From contig QCFP01000007.1 in the NCBI GenBank assembly GCA_003280185.1, positions 1-29,842 of the forward strand: DNA of 29,842 nucleotides, given 5' to 3'. The notes beneath the pieces were generated by a model. That model was given only the letters and a program-made list of their open reading frames with translations, had not been told where the DNA came from and made no database searches. Within the stretch, counting starts at the first letter, position 1. Every line of letters begins with the position of its first letter. Both the position numbers and the translations under genes were made by a program. Positions 1 to 7,934 of this stretch are shown piece by piece. The DNA is from Prochlorococcus sp. AG-363-L02. GTDB lineage: Bacteria > Cyanobacteriota > Cyanobacteriia > PCC-6307 > Cyanobiaceae.

Positions 1-1
1 T

Positions 2-409
2 TTTCTCGATTGGGCAACAATGCTTTTTACCTCTGCCCTCACTGGTCAAAGAGTAGGTAGCATTTTTTCACTGGCAACTCTAGCCGTAGAACAACACCGA
101 AGACGTGTTAGTACTTCTGTTGTCAATGAAGTTCTGAAAGAAGCTTTAAGTTGGCGTAATCCACCGACAACTCGAGGAGGTAGGCAAGGAAAACTTTATT
201 ATGGGACTCAGGTTGCAACTCAACCGCCAACCTTCTCTTTATTTGTTAATGACCCCAAATTATTTGGTGAAACCTACCGAAGATATGTCGAGCGCCAAAT
301 ACGTGAAGGCCTTGGGTTTGAAGGTACCCCTTTGAAATTATTCTGGCGGGGAAAGCAACAAAGACAGATCGAAAAAGATTTAGCCCGCCAAAAGAACCAA
401 TCAGACTAG
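2..409 (+). CDS. der: GTPase Der (EngA), C-terminal part, 5' end outside window
   Basis: This is the 3' end of the double-GTPase ribosome assembly factor Der, which acts in maturation of the 50S subunit. The reading frame is open back to base 2, so the gene starts upstream and both G domains are missing here. The visible part begins with [15 protein letters not shown], the SAL (G5-type) element of the second G domain. It continues into the KH-like C-terminal domain with the typical signatures [20 protein letters not shown] and [11 protein letters not shown], ending in a basic tail. The next gene starts 4 bases after the stop, suggesting co-transcription. The identification is firm. What is known of function comes from the family. 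Confidence 0.95.
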   Translation, partial: FLDWATMLFTSALTGQRVGSIFSLATLAVEQHRRRVSTSVVNEVLKEALSWRNPPTTRGGRQGKLYYGTQVATQPPTFSLFVNDPKLFGETYRRYVERQIREGLGFEGTPLKLFWRGKQQRQIEKDLARQKNQSD

Positions 410-413
410 ATCT

Positions 414-1328
414 ATGGACTGGTTAAGACAAGTTCCAATTGGGCAGTATGCAGCAGGCAGTTCAGGGTGGTTGAGATTATTAGACCCACGATTGAAATTT
501 GCTTGGGTATTAATGTTTCTATTAACTCCAGTCCTTGCAGGACCCTCTTGGCGAGTTTCGCTAGTTATAGCTCTTTTTGTTCTAACTTTCATCAGTTCTA
601 TCCCTATAAGAGTTTGGAGCAGATCTCTGTCTTTACTAATTCTGCTAGCACTAATCTTTGGAGGGTTATCAATGTTTTTACCAACCGGCGATCAATCACC
701 TTTACTAGATGCACGTTATCCTGAAGAGTTAGATGGCTTGAAATTAATCGGTCCTTCTTGGGAGCTTTTAAACATAGGGCCTTTGAGAGTTGGTGCAATT
801 GTTATAGGACCTTTAATTGTTGTCCGCAGATCCGCAGAGTTGGGAGTGAACACTGCAACTTTGATTTTCACTGTCGTTCACAGCGTAAACCTAATGTTGC
901 TAACCACTCCTCCAGAAGAACTCGTATGGGCTTTGAGTTGGTTCATGTCCCCCCTCGCATATATAAGGGCACCGGTTGATCGCATAAGTTTCCAGTTACT
1001 TTTAGCACTTCGGTTTCTCCCTTTGGTTCAGGAAGAATTACAAAACCTCCTGCGATCTTTAGCAATTCGAGCAGTTAATCTCAAAGAGCTTGGGTTCAAG
1101 GCTTCCGTAGGACTTCTTCTTTCAGTAGGAGAAAGACTTATTGCTAATATCCTTTTAAGAGCGGAGCAAGGTGCCGATGCGCTTTTAGTGCGAGGCGGTT
1201 ATTGGCTTTCTCCAGAGCAATTCAGACCAGAACAACTGCTGAGAAAATCTTATCGGTGGCTAAATATTAGTTCAGGGATATTGCTTTTTCTGGTTTTGTT
1301 CTTAAGGAGGAAGTACGGTGCTTTTTGA
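414..1328 (+). CDS. CbiQ/EcfT-family transmembrane subunit of an energy-coupling factor ABC transporter
   Basis: A 304-residue polytopic membrane protein of the CbiQ/EcfT family, the coupling subunit that links ATPases to a substrate-binding S component in vitamin and metal importers. The sequence shows an N-terminal AGSSGWLRLLDPRLKF motif typical of the family, several hydrophobic segments (roughly residues 30-95, 120-160 and 280-300), and near the C terminus the coupling helix RAEQGADALLVRGGY, which carries the Ala-x-x-x-Arg-Gly type ATPase contact. It starts 4 bases after der and its stop overlaps the region just upstream of pipX. No ATPase or S component lies nearby, so the substrate cannot be told. 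Cyanobacterial annotations often say cobalt transport, which is not supported by context here. Confidence 0.85.
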   Translation: MDWLRQVPIGQYAAGSSGWLRLLDPRLKFAWVLMFLLTPVLAGPSWRVSLVIALFVLTFISSIPIRVWSRSLSLLILLALIFGGLSMFLPTGDQSPLLDARYPEELDGLKLIGPSWELLNIGPLRVGAIVIGPLIVVRRSAELGVNTATLIFTVVHSVNLMLLTTPPEELVWALSWFMSPLAYIRAPVDRISFQLLLALRFLPLVQEELQNLLRSLAIRAVNLKELGFKASVGLLLSVGERLIANILLRAEQGADALLVRGGYWLSPEQFRPEQLLRKSYRWLNISSGILLFLVLFLRRKYGAF

Positions 1329-1345
1329 ATTCAGTCTTTTTAATA

Positions 1346-1612
1346 GTGACAGCTGAGCGATATTTAAACCATCCCAACTTTGGGATGCTTTATCTCGTTT
1401 CACCTGCTGGGGAAGGAAGGGATGTTTATGCAACTTTGTATGCCCAGAAGATGTTCTTCTTGGTAACGCTTCAGCCAAGAGGGTCTGATTTTGAAGTCAT
1501 CCCTTATCAGGATGCCAGGCATTATGCAGAGATGAATTTATCTAGGTGTAAGCGTGATAAGCCCTCCGAATTTGATACTTGGCAAGAACTCTTCCATCAG
1601 ACCTTTATATAA
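1346..1612 (+). CDS. pipX: PipX, PII- and NtcA-binding co-regulator of nitrogen genes
   Basis: PipX is a small cyanobacterial protein that swaps between the 2-oxoglutarate sensor PII and the transcription factor NtcA, and co-activates NtcA. The protein matches the family well: TAERYLNHPNFGMLY, then YATLYAQKMFFLV and a C-terminal helix region ending in FHQTFI. I chose the GTG at 1346, giving 88 residues. This matches the usual length of about 89 and puts the conserved Tyr at position 32, the same number as in Synechococcus elongatus PipX. A longer in-frame TTG start at 1325 overlaps cbiQ and adds a non-conserved tail. The gene is followed after 10 bases by pipY, the classical cyanobacterial pairing. 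Confidence 0.93.
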   Translation: MTAERYLNHPNFGMLYLVSPAGEGRDVYATLYAQKMFFLVTLQPRGSDFEVIPYQDARHYAEMNLSRCKRDKPSEFDTWQELFHQTFI

Positions 1613-1622
1613 TTAAGTTGAT

Positions 1623-2261
1623 ATGCTCCTGGAGAATTGGGAACAATTACGCAAACAACTCCCAGACGGAGTTAATTTGCTTGCAGTAAGCAAAGGGCAT
1701 CCCTCAGAAAAAATCCGCTACCTTGCAGAATTGGGGCAGATTGATTTTGGGGAAAGTCGTTTACAAGAGGCTCTCTTAAAGTTCAATGCTCTAGGAGATC
1801 TAAAACAGATTAAATGGCATTTTATTGGGCGCTTACAATCAAACAAGGTAAGAGGAGTAGTGCAAAATTTCGATTTTATTCACTCTGTAGATAGCCAATT
1901 ACTCGCCGAAAGAATCTCAAGAATAGCGGTTGAAGAAAACAGAACTATTCAGATTATGCTTCAGGTTAAACTTGCCAAAGATCCCACTAAAGGAGGTTTC
2001 AATCCGGAAAACCTCCAAAGGGTAATTCCAATGATTCAAAGTCTCTCAAACATAAAAACAACTGGTCTTATGACCATGGCACCTATCAATTTTGGTAAGG
2101 AAGAGAGAAGAAATTTATTCGGGCAATGTCGATCCTTAGCAAATCAACTTGATTTAAAAGAATGTTCGATGGGTATGAGTTCAGATTGGGAAGAGGCTCT
2201 AAAAGCAGGAGCTACATGGCTACGACTTGGTTCTAGTGTGTTTGGTTACTGTCCAAAATAA
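1623..2261 (+). CDS. pipY: PipY, YggS/PROSC-family PLP-binding protein
   Basis: A 212-residue member of the YggS/PLPBP (COG0325) family, fold-III PLP proteins that help keep vitamin B6 and amino/keto acid pools balanced. No catalytic reaction is established for the family. Visible motifs are LLAVSKGHP with the PLP-binding Lys24, DFGESRLQEAL, WHFIGRLQSNKVRG, GLMTMAP and the phosphate-binding end SMGMSSDWEEAL followed by LRLGSSVFG. It is slightly shorter than usual, with a compact N terminus. It lies 10 bases downstream of pipX, matching the conserved pipX-pipY operon, where the two proteins are functionally linked to nitrogen homeostasis. The ATG at 1623 is the natural start. Confidence 0.93.
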   Translation: MLLENWEQLRKQLPDGVNLLAVSKGHPSEKIRYLAELGQIDFGESRLQEALLKFNALGDLKQIKWHFIGRLQSNKVRGVVQNFDFIHSVDSQLLAERISRIAVEENRTIQIMLQVKLAKDPTKGGFNPENLQRVIPMIQSLSNIKTTGLMTMAPINFGKEERRNLFGQCRSLANQLDLKECSMGMSSDWEEALKAGATWLRLGSSVFGYCPK

Positions 2262-2368
2262 TTATTAAAAATTCCAATCTGTCATTAATGAGCTCTTTAA
2301 GTCTTGCCCGAGTCTCTTTGGAACGCTATTAGGGGTTAGGTATAGCAGTTTCTTTTTTAGAAGCTCTC

Positions 2369-2385
2369 CTAATTGCGGCAATTAG
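2369..2385. repeat. Perfect 7-bp inverted repeat upstream of sepF
   Basis: CTAATTG, a 3-base centre CGG, then CAATTAG. It lies 36 bases before the sepF start in the 160-base gap after pipY. The symmetry suits an operator or a small hairpin in the sepF leader. It lacks a following T-run, so it is not a typical terminator. No regulator is identified. Confidence 0.4.
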
Positions 2386-2421
2386 CCACACTTTCACTGT
2401 CAGCCTCAGAGGATCTTTAAG

Positions 2422-2985
2422 GTGTCGTTTATTTCTCGTCTTCGTTCCGTCGTCGCTGGTGACGACTATTTAGATAACGACTTTGATGATTTGGATTACG
2501 AAGGAAGCGATCACTATGACGAAGATCAAGGTCGACCCCCTTCATTCGGTGGGGAGCTTGCTCCATTAACAGACCCATCTCCTTTTGGCTTTTCAGGCTC
2601 AAAAGTTGTAGGCATGCCAGGAATTTCCTCAGCCACCTCGGAAGTGAATTTGATGGAGCCGAGGAGCTTTGATGAAATGCCTCGAGCAATCCAAGCCCTG
2701 AGAGAACGTAAAACCGTAATTCTTAACCTCACAATGATGGAGCCAGATCAGGCACAAAGAGCAGTGGATTTTGTAGCAGGCGGAACATTTGCTATTGATG
2801 GGCATCAAGAGCGCGTTGGAGAAAGCATCTTTCTATTTGCCCCAAGCTGTGTAAATGTCACCAATTCAACTCATGATGACGTCTCATCTCCTACGACAGT
2901 TACAAGAGAGTCTGAGACTGTACCCACCGAATCCTCCGCAGCTCCACCACCTGCATGGGGAGAAGCAAAAGTTGCGAGTATTTAA
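2422..2985 (+). CDS. sepF: SepF/Cdv2 cell division protein
   Basis: SepF helps anchor and align FtsZ filaments at the membrane, and is essential for septation in cyanobacteria (there also called Cdv2/Ycf50). The 187-residue product starts with a short amphipathic helix, [13 protein letters not shown], which in the family binds membrane. An acidic linker rich in Asp/Glu follows (residues 14-36). The SepF core (DUF552) spans about residues 77-150: [41 protein letters not shown] and [19 protein letters not shown]. The C-terminal 30 residues are Ser/Thr/Pro-rich and poorly conserved. The start is a GTG preceded by AGAGGA about 8 bases upstream. It is followed after 12 bases by proC, as in many cyanobacteria. 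Confidence 0.94.
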   Translation: MSFISRLRSVVAGDDYLDNDFDDLDYEGSDHYDEDQGRPPSFGGELAPLTDPSPFGFSGSKVVGMPGISSATSEVNLMEPRSFDEMPRAIQALRERKTVILNLTMMEPDQAQRAVDFVAGGTFAIDGHQERVGESIFLFAPSCVNVTNSTHDDVSSPTTVTRESETVPTESSAAPPPAWGEAKVASI

Positions 2986-2997
2986 TCAAAGAGTCTC

Positions 2998-3831
2998 GTG
3001 GATTCCTCATTAGGTGTCGTAGGCCTGGGTCGAATGGCTCAGGCTCTTCTTTTGCCACTGATTAAGAATGAAAGTATTCCAATTGGAAATATTTGTGCTG
3101 TTGTTAAAAGTGCTGCAAGTATTAAACGCATAAATGATCAATTTCCTAAAGGTTTTAAAGTATTTACTTCTGAAGATCAAAATGCGAAAGAAGTTTGGAA
3201 ATCATCAATTGTTCTATTAGCAGTTAAACCTCAACAATTAAATGAAGTTATTACTTCTACTTCACTGAACCAATTGCTAAACCCAAATACCTTATTAATT
3301 TCTGTACTTGCTGGCGTCTCTCTTAAAAAGCTTCAAAAGTCATTTCCCAATCAATTATGTGTACGCGCTGTTCCAAATACACCAGCATTTGTAGGGGCTG
3401 GTTTGACTGGAATATCTTGGGGTAAAGGCGTCACTACTAAAGAACGTCTTTTAACCAAAGAGCTTTTTAGCCCCGTAAGTGAAGTTTTAGAGCTCCCTGA
3501 ATCTCAACTTGATGCCTTCCTTGCTCTCACCTCATCAGGTCCTGCTTATATAGCTTTAATTTCCGAAGCCCTTGCTGATGGAGCCGTGGCAGCAGGATTA
3601 CCAAGAGATTTAGCAAGCTACTTAGCACATAGAACCATTGGTGGTACAGCTGAACTCCTTAACCAAAAAGATCTTCATCCAGGTCAATTGAAAGATATGG
3701 TTACATCGCCTGCTGGAACAACAATCGCGGCATTGAGAGAATTAGAAAAAGCTGGCCTTAGATCTGCTCTTATCGAGGCAGTGATAGCTGCAACTGAAAG
3801 AAGCAAAGAGTTGTCTGCTCTAAGCAACTAG
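2998..3831 (+). CDS. proC: Pyrroline-5-carboxylate reductase
   Basis: ProC reduces 1-pyrroline-5-carboxylate to L-proline with NAD(P)H, the last step of proline synthesis in the cytoplasm. The 277-residue length is standard. The N terminus has the dinucleotide-binding GVVGLGRMAQA (residues 6-16). Mid-protein motifs are VLLAVKPQQL, VLAGVSLKKL and RAVPNTPAFVGAG. The C-terminal dimerisation/active-site domain has SSGPAYIALISEALADGAV, MVTSPAGTTIAALRELE and a terminal helix. The start is GTG, 12 bases after sepF, so the two are probably one transcript. The stop overlaps the convergent glycosyltransferase gene by 12 bases. Confidence 0.96.
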   Translation: MDSSLGVVGLGRMAQALLLPLIKNESIPIGNICAVVKSAASIKRINDQFPKGFKVFTSEDQNAKEVWKSSIVLLAVKPQQLNEVITSTSLNQLLNPNTLLISVLAGVSLKKLQKSFPNQLCVRAVPNTPAFVGAGLTGISWGKGVTTKERLLTKELFSPVSEVLELPESQLDAFLALTSSGPAYIALISEALADGAVAAGLPRDLASYLAHRTIGGTAELLNQKDLHPGQLKDMVTSPAGTTIAALRELEKAGLRSALIEAVIAATERSKELSALSN

Positions 3832-4998
3832 AGGTGTAGCACCAAGCAATTCACCATAGAGGCCTTCTAATGCATCAATATTTCTGGTTAGGGTATACCT
3901 CTCAAGAACTCTCCCTCTAGCTCTTCGACCTAATTCAGAAGTCAAAACAGGTTGATCCCTTAGTACCGGGAGCAATGTTCTTAATTGAGTCGTTACCCCT
4001 TGAGTGCTCAACACTATCCCAGCACCACCATCAAGGACTTCACCATCAGCCCCTGCATTAGTTGCCACACAAGCCGTACCTGTTGCCATAGCCTCAAGCA
4101 AAGCAAGAGAAAGACCTTCAACTAAACTCGGCAAAATGAAAACTTCTGCACATTGCAATAGGGCCACTTTGGTATCTAAATCAGATTCATAACCCCACCA
4201 AAGGACATCACAAAAGCTTGTTAAAGCTGAATTGCTCTCAAGAGTTGGACGAAGAGGTCCATCACCTACAACTACGAGTCGGCAACCTTTAGGCTCAACC
4301 AATCGCCATGCCCGCAAAAGTGCTTCAACATTCTTTTCAGTAGCAATTCGTCCCATATACAGAAAAACCCTTTCCCTCCCTAGTTTCTCCCTAACTTCTC
4401 TTCTCATTGGACTAGTTCGCTGAGGCCCTGCTGGTGTCCACAATTCTGGATCTACACCATTTGGGATAACAGAAAGCCTGTGTTCTCTAACACCAAGTCT
4501 TGCAAGCAGATCTGCTTGTAGTTCCGAAAAGACAATGACTCTGTCATACCGAGCTAGTGCTGGTGCATAAAGCTGGTATGTGAGTTGTTGAGTACCCGCG
4601 GTAAGGTTTCGTATACCTGCATCAAAAGGTGGATGAAAAGTTGCTACCAAAGGGACTCCAAGCTGCTGACATAGTTCCGGAAGTCTGAAGTCAAGAGGAG
4701 AAAGAGTCAGGCTCGCGTGTACAAGGTCCGGCTGAAGGCGTTCAAGGGATTCTCTTAATTCTCTTTGAGCACCTGGTGAAGGAATTGTATAAACCTGAGA
4801 CTTAACTAAATATGGAAGGCTTACATCTGGATCATTTGCAAGCAACGATGTTTCACTAATGCCAGGGCTTTTGGGATTGTCAAAATGAATAAAGCTGGTT
4901 TGATGCCCACGCTGCCTAAGGGCTTCAATCGTGCTGAGCCCATAGGTAACATTTCCACAAAATGGAGTTTTTTTTCCCAGCCAGGCGATATGCGCCAC
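3820..4998 (-). CDS. GT4-family glycosyltransferase (GT-B fold)
   Basis: A group 1 (GT4) retaining glycosyltransferase; sugar donor and acceptor are unknown. Motifs from the N terminus: IAWLGKKTPFCGNVTYGLS (Rossmann strand and Gly loop), LVHASLTLSPLDFRLPELC, TFHPPFDAG and VIPNGVDPELW. The donor-binding half has FLYMGRIATEKNVEALLRAW, VVVGDGPLRP and the family signature LPSLVEGLSLALLEAMATG. I chose the GTG at 4998, which puts only a few residues before the first beta strand and has GAAGGG upstream. An upstream TTG at 5079 is in frame but would overlap the MFS gene by 50 bases. It lies directly downstream of that transporter gene, suggesting the two act on one pathway, perhaps glycolipid or exported glycoside metabolism (inference). 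Confidence 0.88.
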   Translation of the reverse strand: MAHIAWLGKKTPFCGNVTYGLSTIEALRQRGHQTSFIHFDNPKSPGISETSLLANDPDVSLPYLVKSQVYTIPSPGAQRELRESLERLQPDLVHASLTLSPLDFRLPELCQQLGVPLVATFHPPFDAGIRNLTAGTQQLTYQLYAPALARYDRVIVFSELQADLLARLGVREHRLSVIPNGVDPELWTPAGPQRTSPMRREVREKLGRERVFLYMGRIATEKNVEALLRAWRLVEPKGCRLVVVGDGPLRPTLESNSALTSFCDVLWWGYESDLDTKVALLQCAEVFILPSLVEGLSLALLEAMATGTACVATNAGADGEVLDGGAGIVLSTQGVTTQLRTLLPVLRDQPVLTSELGRRARGRVLERYTLTRNIDALEGLYGELLGATPLVA

Positions 4999-5029
4999 CT
5001 GCTGCCCTTCAACTAAGTCCCAATTTAAA

Positions 5030-6415
5030 TTAACAACGTTGCCTCCATGGAAGTTCAAGGAATGCTGAGACAAGTGCAAGCATTGCCAACAACCAAAGGA
5101 CAGGAGTTAATCCATATCGACTAACCATGGCCCCAGCAAGTACTAAAGGAAGACTCAATGAAATATTGATTAAATTATTTTGCAAGCCAAAAACCTTACC
5201 GCGCTGAGCTTCTGGAGTATCTTCCTGCAGGGTAGTTTGTGCAGGGATAGCAACCAGTGCTGCACCCACACCCAAAACACCACATAAAAGCAAGGTTGAG
5301 GAAAGTGATCCTTTAAGCTGGCCAAGAAGAATAAGACTAAATGTAATTGTTCCTAACCCAGTTGCAGAAAGTTTTCGCCGATCAAAAGAATGACCTATTT
5401 GGGCAATTACCAATGCTCCAGCAGCCATCCCAATCGCACTAATGGCTAATAAAGTTCCAAAACGTGTTGGGCCAAGTTCTGGGATAAAAGAAGCCAAGCT
5501 TATGGCTAATACATATAAAGCAGCTAATAAGCTATAAAGCAAAACAAGGTGCAGCATCGCATTTCTGATTGTGTTTTTTTTCCTAAGGATTTGAAGGCCT
5601 TCTCCAACTTCATCCCACAATTTTTCTTTGCCTGCTGAACGAGCAGACTCTTTTAATTTGATAGTACTGATACTAATTGCAGCAATTCCATAGCAAAACG
5701 GTAGAAGTATAAATTCGCCTCCAGAAATCCCAATTTTCAAGAAGACCTGATTTAGTAGACGCAAAATTGGGTCCCCTAAAGCAAAGCCGACAATGGTTGC
5801 TCCCATACTCGTTGCCTGATAAAGGGAGTTTGCAGCTAATAAATGTTTCTGAGGAACCAATAAAGGAATAGTTGCCTGCTCAGCAGGAGCAAAAAACTGT
5901 GTAAGTACCGATTCAAAAAAAGTCATTACTAACAGAGTCCAATAACCCCAACTAAGGCCTAAAAAATGTGGACCAGGAAGGAGACAAAATGGTGCAAAAA
6001 TGACTAACAGTGCTCGCATTCCATTTGAGGCAACCATTACTCTTCTTTTTGGCCAACGATCAGCCCAAACACCAGCAACTGTGCCTAAAATCATTGCCGG
6101 GAGAGTATTTGCGACATAAATCCCAGTTGCCAACAATGTGATCATTTGGGCACGGGTTTGCAAATCCATGCGTATAACAGCTGCGACTTCTGCAAGTGCA
6201 TCATTTGTCTGAGGAGAAGTAGTCACCCAGTATTGGGCGATCAAATAAACCATCAAAACTATGTAGAACTTATCTGCAAGCTGAGAAAAAATTTGGCCAA
6301 TCCAAAGCCTGCGAAACCCATCTAATTTAAGAACAGCCTGCAAGCCTCTATTGCCCTCAGGGTTTTTACCTGTAGGGAGTGCGGGTTCAGGATTATTGAG
6401 GTTTAGACCACTCAA
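5030..6415 (-). CDS. Major facilitator superfamily transporter
   Basis: A 461-residue polytopic inner-membrane transporter of the MFS, closest in style to the MFS_3/EntS-like exporters. After a short polar N terminus come FRRLWIGQIFSQLADKF and a first helix. The MFS motif A equivalent, GVWADRWPKRRVMV, sits at about residues 114-128. About ten further hydrophobic segments follow, with a central cytoplasmic loop around residues 255-280 (KLKESARSAGKEKLWDEVGE). The substrate cannot be read from sequence. The start is a TTG, with TGGGGG about 9 bases upstream; there is no usable in-frame ATG before the first helix. The glycosyltransferase begins just after it on the same strand. Confidence 0.88.
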   Translation of the reverse strand: MSGLNLNNPEPALPTGKNPEGNRGLQAVLKLDGFRRLWIGQIFSQLADKFYIVLMVYLIAQYWVTTSPQTNDALAEVAAVIRMDLQTRAQMITLLATGIYVANTLPAMILGTVAGVWADRWPKRRVMVASNGMRALLVIFAPFCLLPGPHFLGLSWGYWTLLVMTFFESVLTQFFAPAEQATIPLLVPQKHLLAANSLYQATSMGATIVGFALGDPILRLLNQVFLKIGISGGEFILLPFCYGIAAISISTIKLKESARSAGKEKLWDEVGEGLQILRKKNTIRNAMLHLVLLYSLLAALYVLAISLASFIPELGPTRFGTLLAISAIGMAAGALVIAQIGHSFDRRKLSATGLGTITFSLILLGQLKGSLSSTLLLCGVLGVGAALVAIPAQTTLQEDTPEAQRGKVFGLQNNLINISLSLPLVLAGAMVSRYGLTPVLWLLAMLALVSAFLELPWRQRC

Positions 6416-6458
6416 GATTTTTTACCCCCAACCATGATCGCCCATAACGAATATTTAA

Positions 6459-7244
6459 TTAGTTGATAATTGCCTCTCGCAACATCGCAAGAGAACGAAT
6501 TTCCGTTGACAAATGACTTTGGATCCAACATTCGACAACTCCCAACAATCTCAGCCAGACATGCTTCGGTCCCATAAGACGTCCATTTTTACCCATAGGG
6601 AGTTCAGCTCTGACTAGCCTTTGCAAAAGAGCCAGCTCAGATGGATTAAGCCTAAAAGCTGAGTTTTCATGAGCTCCAATAGCAAAACCTTCATTAGGGA
6701 TGAGACTACATTCCCATGTCCAGTCACCCAATGGTGGATTCAAAAAATCGCCACTGCGGCAGCACTTTTTCAATGGCATAGCGTAGCCACCAAGGGAAAA
6801 AAGGTGTATACACCCCTGGGTAACACTTGCAATAATTAAGCATTGATCAGATTCTTTTCCCTTCCCAAAAGCTTCTAAACGTTCAAGATGCATTAAGACG
6901 GTACTTAACAAACCAGGAATAGGGTCATTTACCGTGACGAGGCTTAGGCAGAGTTCAGCTAAAGCCTGTGCCGCAGCGAGTGTCTCTAACTTTTGACCAA
7001 CCCCATTAAAACTATGTAGAACATTTAGGTGCTTAACTCTTGCAAGTCCTTTAGGTGCATTAACGAAAAGATCTAAATAGGTTAATGGTGTAGCTGCCGC
7101 AAGTCTGCTTTTTGGTCGCCTTGCCCCTGGGACAGCAAGTCTTGTCAAACCTTCTTGATCACTCAAAATTGTCGCGAGGCGATCATGTTCGCCAAGTGGT
7201 CCAATCTTTAAGACAAGGCCTTGAATCTTTTTATCTAGAGTCAC
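6459..7244 (-). CDS. recO: DNA repair protein RecO
   Basis: RecO is the recombination mediator that, with RecR, loads RecA onto SSB-coated DNA and anneals strands. The 261-residue length fits. The N-terminal OB fold is clear: IQGLVLKIGPLGEHDRLATI, then LSDQEGLTRLAVPGARRPKS, the classical RecO opening. The helical C-terminal part contains LAAAQALAELCLSLV and a Cys-containing region (CIHLF, CCRSG, WECS) that may be a degenerate zinc site. The start is GTG, lying 1 base after the deoC stop, so translation is probably coupled. The C-terminal half is weakly conserved, as usual for this family. Confidence 0.92.
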   Translation of the reverse strand: MTLDKKIQGLVLKIGPLGEHDRLATILSDQEGLTRLAVPGARRPKSRLAAATPLTYLDLFVNAPKGLARVKHLNVLHSFNGVGQKLETLAAAQALAELCLSLVTVNDPIPGLLSTVLMHLERLEAFGKGKESDQCLIIASVTQGCIHLFSLGGYAMPLKKCCRSGDFLNPPLGDWTWECSLIPNEGFAIGAHENSAFRLNPSELALLQRLVRAELPMGKNGRLMGPKHVWLRLLGVVECWIQSHLSTEIRSLAMLREAIIN

Positions 7245-7245
7245 A

Positions 7246-7923
7246 CTATTTATTACGCAGAAACTGCATAATCTCAGGACCTTTACTTGTCCCTACAAGA
7301 GTTGCACCTGCATGAAGAACCTCAAGGGTTTTCTCGAGCGTATGCATACCTCCTACCGCCTTTATTTGAGAACACTGACCTGTAATGTTTACCAAATTTT
7401 TAATATCTTCTAATGTCACAATACGTCCAAATCCATTACCAGTTTGAAACCCAATCACCCCTGCTTCAAGGGAAGCTTGAACAGCAATTTTGAGATTGGG
7501 AGGCGATAAGTTTTGCATATCCAAAATTGTTCGTACTGGCAAACCTAAAGAGCGAATTTCAAAAAGCTCTTCCCCAAAACTATTAGTATCTCCCTTATTA
7601 AGGAAGTCAAAATTTGGAACCACTTCTAATTCTTCAGCCCCATGTTCTATCGCCCATTCAGCTTGAGCTAGCTTTAATAACTTAGGAATATCGCCAAAAG
7701 GAAATGAAATCACAGTAATGAGCTTCGTCTCACAAGTCTTCCCAAGTCTTTCTCGGGCGAGAGGCAGCCTATTGAGACTCGTGCACAATCCGCCAAAGCC
7801 AAGGTGTTTTGAAGCATCACAAATTTGATTGAAAACATCTTCCTCAAGGTGTGGATTTAACACCGCCTGATTCAGTAGGGGCGCCAAATCCGATCTAGCA
7901 AGTTCAGTGATCTTTTCTTGCAT
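7246..7923 (-). CDS. deoC: DeoC-like deoxyribose-phosphate aldolase with altered active site
   Basis: A 225-residue TIM-barrel protein clearly of the DeoC family, whose members cleave 2-deoxyribose-5-phosphate to acetaldehyde and glyceraldehyde-3-phosphate. Family elements are GLCTSL around Cys47, VISFPFGDIPKLLKLAQAE, HGAEELEVVPNFDFLNKGD, KAVGGMHTLE and GATLVGTSKG. The strand normally reading FVKTSTGF, which carries the Schiff-base lysine, reads GFQTGNGFG here, placing Gln160 where the lysine should be. The catalytic Asp of the DVV motif is Glu100. The proton-relay lysine (Lys188, in IKAVGG) is kept. Fold assignment is firm; activity as an aldolase is doubtful. It starts with ATG 11 bases after hpf and precedes recO by 1 base. 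Confidence 0.88.
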   Translation of the reverse strand: MQEKITELARSDLAPLLNQAVLNPHLEEDVFNQICDASKHLGFGGLCTSLNRLPLARERLGKTCETKLITVISFPFGDIPKLLKLAQAEWAIEHGAEELEVVPNFDFLNKGDTNSFGEELFEIRSLGLPVRTILDMQNLSPPNLKIAVQASLEAGVIGFQTGNGFGRIVTLEDIKNLVNITGQCSQIKAVGGMHTLEKTLEVLHAGATLVGTSKGPEIMQFLRNK

Positions 7924-7934
7924 AGATGTTCAAC

